Of a stretch of 16,069 nucleotides of DNA, positions 1-6,023 are shown in pieces. The notes under the pieces were generated by a model. That model searched no databases and had not been told where the DNA came from. It saw only the letters and a list, made by a program, of their open reading frames with translations. The translations under genes and the position numbers were made by a program. Origin of the DNA: CALAED01 sp937891035 (GTDB lineage Bacteria > Actinomycetota > Actinomycetes > Streptosporangiales > Streptosporangiaceae); NCBI GenBank assembly GCA_035642125.1, contig DASQSZ010000185.1, forward strand, positions 1 to 16,069. The letters run 5' to 3'. Numbering within the stretch: the first letter of the stretch is position 1; each line of letters begins with the position of its first letter.

Positions 1-39
1 TAAAGCAGCCGTTCGCCGTCGGATCGGGCGCTCCGCCGG

Positions 40-74
40 CGCCGCGCGGGGACCAATCCGCCGTGGGCGCGGCG
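40..74 (+). terminator. Possible terminator of an upstream gene
   Basis: CGCCGCGC (40-47) and GCGCGGCG (67-74) can pair across a 19-nt loop. It lies before the permease promoter and may end a transcript entering from the left edge. Nothing else is visible in positions 1-90. Confidence 0.3.
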
Positions 75-94
75 TCGAATCAGCCGTGGCCGGT

Positions 95-131
95 TTGGCA
101 AACTTGTCCCAGTTGCGAATAATTCGCAACT
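95..131 (+). promoter_or_regulatory. Promoter with overlapping Nur-like operator
   Basis: A perfect palindrome at 111-131 has arms AGTTGCGAAT and ATTCGCAACT around one central base. Its core reads TTGCGA-N5-TCGCAA, which closely fits the Streptomyces Nur box (tTGCaa-N5-ttGCAA) bound by the nickel-responsive Fur-family repressor. It lies over a sigma70-like promoter: -35 TTGGCA at 95-100, a 17-bp spacer, and -10 AATAAT at 118-123, each 5/6 to consensus. Binding would block RNA polymerase on the -10. A smaller palindrome, GTTTG-G-CAAAC, overlaps the -35 (93-103). The palindrome and hexamers are seen directly. Nur as the regulator is inferred from box similarity and from the nickel-permease gene downstream. 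Another Fur-family regulator (Zur, FurA) remains possible. Confidence 0.75.
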
Positions 132-166
132 GCGGCAGCCTCTGGATAGGGAGCTGAGTTGATCGC

Positions 167-1303
167 ATGAGTGAACAGAGCGGGAACGGTTCGGCAGGGC
201 GGGGCACCAGGGCACGTTCGACGGCGCGGGCGAGGCTGACCTCGGCGGAGTTGGGCCGGATCGCCGGAATGGCCGGCTTCATCGCGCTGCTGCACATCGT
301 CGGCTGGGGCGTGTTTCTGCTCGTGGTCGTGCCGGAGCATCACCGACTCGGCGACGGCCGGTTGTTCGGCATCGGGATCGCCCTGACCGCCTACTTCCTG
401 GGCATGCGGCACGCCTTCGACGCCGACCATCTGGCGGCGATCGACAACACCACCCGCAAGCTCATGGCCGATGGCCAGCGCCCGCTGTCGGTCGGTTTTT
501 GGTTCTCCCTCGGCCACTCGTCGGTGGTCTTCGTCGCGTGCCTGCTGCTCGGTCTCGGGGTCAAGTCGCTGACGACGGGGCTGGGCGACGACTCGTCCGG
601 GCTGCACCGGTTCACCGGCACGATCGGCCCGGCCATATCGGGCACCTTTCTGGCCATCATCGCGGTCATCAACCTGGTGATCCTCATCGGCATCATCAAG
701 ATCTTCAAGGCGATGAAGCGCGGCTCGTACGACGAGGCGGCGCTGGAAGAGCAACTGACCAGCCGCGGCCTGATGAACAGGGTGCTCGGCCGGTTCACCA
801 AGGCGATCACGAGGCCGGGGCAGATGTATCCACTTGGCTTCCTATTCGGCCTCGGTTTCGACACGGCCACCGAGGTCGGCCTGCTGGCGCTGGCGGGCGG
901 CGCGGCGGCGGCCGGTTCGCTGCCGTGGTACGCGGTGCTGTGCCTGCCGATCATCTTCGCCGCCGGTATGTCGCTGTGGGACACGATCGACGGCACGTTC
1001 ATGAACTTCGCCTACGGCTGGGCGTTCACCAACCCCGTCCGCAAGGTCTTCTACAACATCATGTTGACCGCCATCTCCGTCGCGTTCGCGTTCATCATCG
1101 GCGGCACCGAGCTGCTGCAGGTCGCGCAGGACCGGCTCGCCCTCGACGGCGGGTTCTGGGAGTGGATCGCGGCGCTCGACCTCAACGTCGCGGGCTTCCT
1201 CATCACCGGAGTACTGGTGGCGGTGTGGCTGGGCGCGGTTGTCTACTGGAAGGTCGGCAAGGTCGAACAGCGCTGGTCCGCCGCGCTCCAAGACGCCGAC
1301 TGA
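167..1303 (+). CDS. NiCoT-family nickel/cobalt permease
   Basis: This is a 378-residue one-component secondary transporter that moves Ni2+ and/or Co2+ across the cytoplasmic membrane. The family signature is complete: RHAFDADH at residues 81-88 (the HX4DH metal-binding motif of helix II), LGHSSVV at 115-121, LGFDTATEVGLL at 229-240 and the GMSLWDTIDG block near 267-276. There are about eight hydrophobic segments with a charged cytoplasmic loop around residues 180-220. The N-terminal ~30 residues are Ser/Arg-rich and variable. The ATG at 167 is chosen; the best Shine-Dalgarno (AGGGAG, 148-153) sits 13 nt away, which is rather far. The Nur-like operator upstream favours nickel as the physiological substrate, but HoxN/NixA/NicT subtypes cannot be separated by eye. 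No urease, hydrogenase or NiSOD gene is in the window. Confidence 0.95.
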   Translation: MSEQSGNGSAGRGTRARSTARARLTSAELGRIAGMAGFIALLHIVGWGVFLLVVVPEHHRLGDGRLFGIGIALTAYFLGMRHAFDADHLAAIDNTTRKLMADGQRPLSVGFWFSLGHSSVVFVACLLLGLGVKSLTTGLGDDSSGLHRFTGTIGPAISGTFLAIIAVINLVILIGIIKIFKAMKRGSYDEAALEEQLTSRGLMNRVLGRFTKAITRPGQMYPLGFLFGLGFDTATEVGLLALAGGAAAAGSLPWYAVLCLPIIFAAGMSLWDTIDGTFMNFAYGWAFTNPVRKVFYNIMLTAISVAFAFIIGGTELLQVAQDRLALDGGFWEWIAALDLNVAGFLITGVLVAVWLGAVVYWKVGKVEQRWSAALQDAD

Positions 1304-1358
1304 ATGTCCGGCCGAACCTCGTCGGCCCGCGACCCGGCCCGCTCCATCTCACGCCAAA

Positions 1359-1397
1359 TGATCATGCACCGGCGCGGGACGCGCCGGTGCATGATCA
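1359..1397. terminator. Bidirectional terminator hairpin
   Basis: Perfect 17-bp inverted arms (1359-1375 and 1381-1397) surround a 5-nt loop, GGGAC. The left arm begins TGATCATGCACC and ends GGCGC. It sits between two convergent genes, 55 nt after the permease stop and 31 nt after the stop of the minus-strand gene, so one hairpin can serve both. No T-tract follows, which is common for actinobacterial terminators. The ends of the stem (TGATCATGC) recur in the hairpin at 11261-11318. Confidence 0.8.
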
Positions 1398-1428
1398 CGA
1401 CGGGGACCGATCAGGGTCGATGGCCGAC

Positions 1429-2043
1429 TCAGCTGAAGACGGGGTCGCGGGTGCGGCTGCGCTTGAGTTCGAAGAATCCGTCGGTGCCGGCCACCGCCAA
1501 GACGCCGTCCCATAGCCGGGCCGCCGCCTCTCCGCGCGGGATCGGGGACACCACTGGCCCGAAGAACGACGCGCCGCTCACCGAGATGACCGGCGTGCCG
1601 ACCTCGTACCCGACCCGGTCCATGCCGTTGGCGTGGGAGGCCCGCAAGGCCTCGTCGTAGTCCGTCGTTTCCGCCGCCGCGGCGAGTGACCGTTCGAGAC
1701 CGGCCGCTTCCAACGCCGCCTCGAACGTCTCGGCCGTCTGTGGCGCCTTCTCGTGGTGGAAGCGGACGCCGAGCTCGGTGTAGAGGTCACCGAGCACCTG
1801 GGGGCCGTACTTCTGCTCGGCCGCGATGCACACCCGGACCGCGCCCCAGATCTTGCTCATCGTGCTCTGGTACTTCTCCGGCAGTTCACGGCCCTCGTTG
1901 AGGACGGACAGGCTCATGACATGCCAGCGAGGTTCGATCGGCCGGAGCGCCGCCACCTCATGGATCCAGCGGGAGGTGATCCAGGCCCATGGACACGCGG
2001 GATCAAACCAGAAATCCACGGGGGTAGACGAGTCGTGCGGCAA
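1429..2043 (-). CDS. Rv2466c-like mycothiol-dependent oxidoreductase (DsbA fold)
   Basis: A 204-residue cytosolic thioredoxin/DsbA-fold protein, closely similar along its whole length to M. tuberculosis Rv2466c, the mycothiol-dependent nitroreductase. Landmarks shared from memory of that family: VDFWFDPxCPW near the N terminus, SRWIHEVA, HVMSLSVLNE, the cis-Pro loop VGTP (Pro151), FFGPV and FFELKRxR at the end. The active site here is C17-P-W-A20: the resolving cysteine of the CPWC motif is replaced by alanine, leaving one catalytic Cys (Cys72 is elsewhere). That would suit a monothiol mechanism using mycothiol as reductant (inference). The start is TTG at 2043, justified by a strong GAGGAGG Shine-Dalgarno 6 nt upstream (2050-2056). 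It is divergent from pepN, as in M. tuberculosis, and preceded by a SigR-type promoter. Confidence 0.9.
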   Translation of the reverse strand: MPHDSSTPVDFWFDPACPWAWITSRWIHEVAALRPIEPRWHVMSLSVLNEGRELPEKYQSTMSKIWGAVRVCIAAEQKYGPQVLGDLYTELGVRFHHEKAPQTAETFEAALEAAGLERSLAAAAETTDYDEALRASHANGMDRVGYEVGTPVISVSGASFFGPVVSPIPRGEAAARLWDGVLAVAGTDGFFELKRSRTRDPVFS

Positions 2044-2087
2044 CGTGTGCCTCCTCTATTGGTGAGGACCGTACTTCATCCGTGGCC

Positions 2088-2113
2088 AACCCCGGCCGAT
2101 GACCGGCAATTCC
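2088..2113 (-). promoter_or_regulatory. SigR/SigH-type promoter (GGAAT-N18-GTT)
   Basis: Reading the minus strand, GGAAT (2113-2109) is followed by exactly 18 bases and then GTT (2090-2088). This matches the consensus of Streptomyces SigR, the disulphide-stress sigma factor, and resembles that of mycobacterial SigH. Transcription would begin near 2080, giving a leader of roughly 37 nt before the TTG start at 2043. Rv2466c belongs to the SigH regulon in M. tuberculosis, so motif and target agree. A second GGAAT (2134-2130) has no GTT at the right distance. Confidence 0.75.
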
Positions 2114-2239
2114 CAGGCGATGCCGCACCATTCCCGGCCGCTACCGCTAAATCCGGGCGGGCGGGTCGGCAACAACGTCCCTCGGTTGGTAGACATGGGG
2201 GACAAACTTTCATCGCAGAACCTCATTGAGGAGTTCACT

Positions 2240-4765
2240 GTGGCAGGCAACCTCACGCGCGACGAGGCGCGCGACCGTGCCCGGTTGCTCACCGTCGAGT
2301 CGTACACGGTGGCGCTGGACCTCACGACAGGCGACGAGAGGTTCGGCTCTACGACCGTGGCGCGCTTCGACTGTGACGAGCCGGGCACGGCGACCTTCGT
2401 CGACCTGCATGACGCCTTGGTGCGTGAGGTCTCGCTCAACGGGCGGACCCTTGATCCGGCGACCTACGACGCAGAGCGCGGCCGGATCCCGCTGCCGGAC
2501 CTGACGGCGACCAACGAACTGCGGGTCGTCGCCGACGTCGCGTACTCCCGTACCGGCGAAGGTCTGCACAGATTCGTTGATCCGGTCGACCAAAAGGTCT
2601 ACCTCTATAGCCAGTTCGAGACGGCCGACGCCCATCGGATGTACACCTGCTTCGATCAGCCCGACCTCAAGGCCGCGTTCGAGCTGAACGTGGTCGCGCC
2701 CGACGACTGGCAGATCGTGTCCAACACCACGCCGGAACGCAACGGAAACTGTTGGGCTTTCCCTGCCACTCCCCCCATGTCGACCTATATCACTGCATTG
2801 GTCGCAGGGCCTTACCACGTGGTCAAGGACGAGCACGACGGCATCCCGCTGGGGGTCTACTGTCGGGCCAGCCTCGCCGAGTACCTCGACGCCGACCAGA
2901 TCATCGAGGTCACCCGGCGCGGCTTCGACTTTTTCCGCCGCGTGTTCGACCAGCCGTACCCCTTCGGCAAGTACGACCAGCTGTTCGTGCCCGAGTTCAA
3001 TGCCGGCGCCATGGAAAACGCGGGATGCGTCACCTTCCTGGAGGACTATGTCTTCCGGTCGCGGGTCACCGACGCGGCCTACGAGCGGCGCGCCGAGACG
3101 ATCTTGCACGAGATGGCCCACATGTGGTTCGGCGACCTCGTCACGATGCGCTGGTGGGACGATCTGTGGCTGAACGAGTCGTTCGCCACGTACATGAGCG
3201 TGCTCTGCCTCGCCGAGTCGACCCACTGGACCGGGGCGTGGACGACGTTCGCCAACCTCTTCAAGGCCTGGGCCTATCGGCAGGACCAACTGCCCTCCAC
3301 GCATCCCATTTCCGCCGATATTCCGGACATCAGGGCGGTTGAGGTTAATTTCGACGGCATCACGTACGCCAAGGGTGCGTCGGTCCTCAAGCAGCTCGTG
3401 GCCTACGTCGGCAGGGACAACTTCTTCGAGGGCGTGAGGCACTACTTCCAGCGGCACGCGTGGGGCAACACGGTGCTGTCCGACCTGCTCGACGCGCTCG
3501 AGGAGACCTCGGGCCGCGACCTCACCGCGTGGTCGAAGGAGTGGCTGGAGTTGGCCGGCGTCAACACGCTGCGGCCGTCGTACGAGATCGACACGGACGG
3601 CGACTTCACGCGATTCGCCGTCCTGCAGGAGGCGCCGCCCGGGCACCCGACGCTGCGCTCGCACCGGGTCGCTGTGGGCCTGTACGAGCGTACGGACGAA
3701 GGGCTGCGGCGGCGGCACCGGGTGGAGCTCGACGTGGTCGGCGCCCGTACCGAGGTTCCCGATCTGGTCGGCGTGCGGAGACCCGATCTGGTGCTGGTCA
3801 ACGACGACGACCTCACGTACGCCAAGATCAGGCTCGACGAGCACTCGATGGCCACCCTGGTGACCGGGATCGGGACCATCGTCGATTCGCTGCCGCGGGC
3901 GCTGTGCTGGGCCGCGGCCTGGGACATGTGCCGCGACGCCGAGTTGGCCACCCGCGAATACGTCAGGCTGGTGCTGTCGGGCATCGGCGGCGTCAGCGAC
4001 ATCTCGGTGGTCCAGACGCTGTTGCGGCAGGCGCGGACCGCACTGCATCAGTACGCCGATCCCGCCTGGCGGGACACCGGCACGCAGTTGCTCGCCGACG
4101 CGCTCTATGACTTGGCCCAGGCCGCCGAGCCCGGCTCCGACCGGCAGCTGACCTTCGTCCAGAACTTTACCGGCGTGGCGACCTCGGCCGAGCACGTCGC
4201 CTTCGTGGGCGGCCTCCTGGACGGCGAACAGACGCTGCCGGGCCTGACGGTCGATACCGAGCTGCGGTGGGTGCTGCTGCGCCGGCTGGTGATCCAGGGC
4301 GCGGCCGGCGAGCCCGAGATCGCCGCCGAGCTTGAGCGGGACGCCACGGCCGCCGGCGAACGGCACGCCGCCTCCTGCCGCGCCGCCATCCCGACGGCCG
4401 AGGCCAAGGCGTCGGCGTGGGAGCAGATCACGACGGGACAGCTGCCGAACGCGGTGTTCCGGGCCATGATGGGCGGCTTTGTCGAGTCCGACCACCGGAC
4501 CCTGCTGGAGCCGTACATCGAGAAGTACTTCGATGTGATCGGTACGGTCTGGGCGACCTGGTCACACGACATGGCGCAGACCTTTGCCGAGATCGCCTAC
4601 CCGTTCCTGCAGGTCACACAGGACACCATCGAAAGGACCGACGCCTACGTCGACGCGCAGGAGCCGCCGCCCGCCCTGCGCCGCCTGCTCGCCGAGGGCA
4701 GAGACGGCGTCGCCCGCGCCCTCCGCGCCAGGGCCAAGGACCGCGCCGCCGCGGCCCAAGGCTGA
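2240..4765 (+). CDS. pepN: Aminopeptidase N, M1 family
   Basis: An 841-residue cytosolic zinc metallo-aminopeptidase that removes N-terminal residues from peptides. Visible landmarks: the exopeptidase motif GAMEN at residues 256-260; zinc motif HEMAH at 290-294 with the third ligand Glu313 inside WLNESFATY (HEXXH-X18-E); and the downstream YxKG-type segment (ITYAKGASVL). An ERAP1-C-like helical domain fills the C-terminal third (about 530 onward). The GTG at 2240 is preferred because it has a GAGGAG Shine-Dalgarno 6 nt upstream (2228-2233) and the protein then opens AGNLTRDEARDRARLLTVESY, the usual start for actinobacterial PepN. The in-frame ATG at 2099 would overlap the divergent promoter and add a non-conserved stretch. 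A short CCTCA-T-TGAGG palindrome (2221-2231) overlaps the Shine-Dalgarno. No frameshift or missing residue seen. Confidence 0.97.
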   Translation: MAGNLTRDEARDRARLLTVESYTVALDLTTGDERFGSTTVARFDCDEPGTATFVDLHDALVREVSLNGRTLDPATYDAERGRIPLPDLTATNELRVVADVAYSRTGEGLHRFVDPVDQKVYLYSQFETADAHRMYTCFDQPDLKAAFELNVVAPDDWQIVSNTTPERNGNCWAFPATPPMSTYITALVAGPYHVVKDEHDGIPLGVYCRASLAEYLDADQIIEVTRRGFDFFRRVFDQPYPFGKYDQLFVPEFNAGAMENAGCVTFLEDYVFRSRVTDAAYERRAETILHEMAHMWFGDLVTMRWWDDLWLNESFATYMSVLCLAESTHWTGAWTTFANLFKAWAYRQDQLPSTHPISADIPDIRAVEVNFDGITYAKGASVLKQLVAYVGRDNFFEGVRHYFQRHAWGNTVLSDLLDALEETSGRDLTAWSKEWLELAGVNTLRPSYEIDTDGDFTRFAVLQEAPPGHPTLRSHRVAVGLYERTDEGLRRRHRVELDVVGARTEVPDLVGVRRPDLVLVNDDDLTYAKIRLDEHSMATLVTGIGTIVDSLPRALCWAAAWDMCRDAELATREYVRLVLSGIGGVSDISVVQTLLRQARTALHQYADPAWRDTGTQLLADALYDLAQAAEPGSDRQLTFVQNFTGVATSAEHVAFVGGLLDGEQTLPGLTVDTELRWVLLRRLVIQGAAGEPEIAAELERDATAAGERHAASCRAAIPTAEAKASAWEQITTGQLPNAVFRAMMGGFVESDHRTLLEPYIEKYFDVIGTVWATWSHDMAQTFAEIAYPFLQVTQDTIERTDAYVDAQEPPPALRRLLAEGRDGVARALRARAKDRAAAAQG

Positions 4766-4821
4766 CCTAAGGCCGCCCGGCTGAGGGCGCCCCGGCCGAG
4801 GGCGCCGGCCGAGGCGGCGAG

Positions 4822-4855
4822 CCGGCCCCAGGCCCGGCCCGGCACCTGGGGCCGG
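4822..4855 (+). terminator. GC-rich hairpin after pepN
   Basis: Perfect 11-bp arms CCGGCCCCAGG (4822-4832) and CCTGGGGCCGG (4845-4855) enclose a 12-nt loop, beginning 57 nt past the pepN stop. It lacks a T-tract. The surrounding 4766-4920 stretch is very GC-rich with repeated GGCCGAGGGCGCC-like units and no gene. It is plausibly the pepN terminator, but extreme GC content makes chance stems likely. Confidence 0.5.
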
Positions 4856-4920
4856 GACCTGGGTCGCGATCTGGGCCACGGGGGGCGACGCGGCGGGTGC
4901 GTCCATGGCAGGGTGATCGC

Positions 4921-5988
4921 GTGGAGACGGCACGTGAGGTCCTGGTGGCGCTTGCCCGCCGGTATGCCTTCGGTGACGTGGCCGAACTCGCCGCCGCCGG
5001 GCTGCTGCCGCCGGCGGTGACTCCCGCGGTGGCGGCGCTGTGCGCGTTCGGGCAGCGGCTGCTCGATCTCGACGCCGAGGACTTCGGCATGCCGGAAGCC
5101 GCCGGCGAGGTGCCGCCCGACCTGATGCGGCGGGCCAGGGCCAGTCGCATGCCGCAGACCCCGCGCGAACAGCCGAGGGGTGCCATGCGGACGCTGCGGC
5201 CGGCCTACGCGCTGCTGCTCGAGGTCATCGAGGTCAGGTGGCGGCGGCGGGAGATGGCCGCGCTGGTCGCGGCCGCGCACATCGCCGGCGAGTACCTCCC
5301 ATTGCTGGCGTGGGAGCCCGTCTTCGGCCATGCCGCAGATCCCGCCCGGCTGGCCGCGGCGCTGGCCGGTCCCGGCAGCCGGTTCGGTGTGCCGTTCGAG
5401 CCCGGCGGGCCGCGCGCCTGCGATCACACCCGGCCCCAGCAGTCGGCGGCCGACCGCGCGCTGCGGGTCGCCGGCGAGCCGCCGGAGGGCTGGCGGGCCT
5501 ACCTGGACCGGCAGCACAGTCACGTCGCCGGTGCCCTCGGCGTCTGCGCCGCCGGCTGCCGGACACCGTGCTCGGTGATCACCGGCCTGGACGACGACAT
5601 ACGCGGCGATCTGGTCGCCCGCTGTCGACTGGCGACGGAGTTCGCGGGCGGGGCGCTGGTGCGGCTGCGGCACGCGGCGCCCGTCGGGCACGGTTTCGGG
5701 GTGCCGTCCACCGACGAGGTACTCGCGGCCTGGGCGCGCACCCGAAGGTCGCTGCGCCACCAGGAACGCGGCCGCAAGGCGCTCGCCGGCGCCGCCGCCG
5801 ACCCGTATCCGCTGCCCGGGCTGCCCGCCCTGTTCAGCGAGATCGCCACCGTGGAGATCGTGCCCGACACGATCCTCTCCGAGGTCGCGGGCCGCGTCGC
5901 CGCCCTCGCCACCGGGACCGCCGGAGCCGCGGGGGCCGCGGAGGCCGCCGGGCGCGGCAGAACAGGAGGCCGCGGCGCGTCGTCGTGA
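4921..5988 (+). CDS. Conserved-looking protein of unknown function
   Basis: A 355-residue soluble protein that I do not recognise. Codon use is typical of the window and the translation has real protein character: amphipathic, Ala/Leu-rich helices over residues ~1-125, a variable middle, and a notable His/Cys cluster, C167-D-H169 followed by H199-S-H201-x7-C209-x3-C213-x3-C217, which could bind a metal (inference). The last ~30 residues are Ala/Gly low-complexity and probably disordered. No signal peptide or transmembrane segment is evident. The GTG at 4921 is chosen because AGGG lies 7 nt upstream (4910-4913); a GTG at 4897 in the same frame would add eight residues. It stands alone on the plus strand, 35 bp from the convergent malQ end, so the context does not assign a role. 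Confidence 0.75.
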   Translation: METAREVLVALARRYAFGDVAELAAAGLLPPAVTPAVAALCAFGQRLLDLDAEDFGMPEAAGEVPPDLMRRARASRMPQTPREQPRGAMRTLRPAYALLLEVIEVRWRRREMAALVAAAHIAGEYLPLLAWEPVFGHAADPARLAAALAGPGSRFGVPFEPGGPRACDHTRPQQSAADRALRVAGEPPEGWRAYLDRQHSHVAGALGVCAAGCRTPCSVITGLDDDIRGDLVARCRLATEFAGGALVRLRHAAPVGHGFGVPSTDEVLAAWARTRRSLRHQERGRKALAGAAADPYPLPGLPALFSEIATVEIVPDTILSEVAGRVAALATGTAGAAGAAEAAGRGRTGGRGASS

Positions 5989-6023
5989 TCACCGGCTGAC
6001 GGCCGAGTCGGCGGGGCGCGTCC

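Noticed and set aside
1..166. Cobalamin riboswitch upstream of the metal permease
   Set aside because: Leader between the likely transcription start (~131) and the ATG is only about 36 nt, and no B12-box-like sequence is seen.
2099..2239. N-terminal extension of PepN to the ATG at 2099
   Set aside because: It would overlap the SigR promoter of the divergent gene, has no Shine-Dalgarno, and the extra 47 residues look non-coding. GTG 2240 has GAGGAG at 6 nt.
2210..4495. Very long open frame on the minus strand opposite pepN (about 760 codons)
   Set aside because: It mirrors the pepN codons; its translation is His/Arg/Val/Gly-rich with no domain. Typical antisense shadow in high-GC DNA.
4645..5760. 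371-codon minus-strand frame opposite the unknown gene at 4921-5988
   Set aside because: Composition (Arg/Gly/Gln/Pro/His) is shadow-like and it overlaps the 3' end of pepN. The plus-strand frame has helical protein character and a Shine-Dalgarno.
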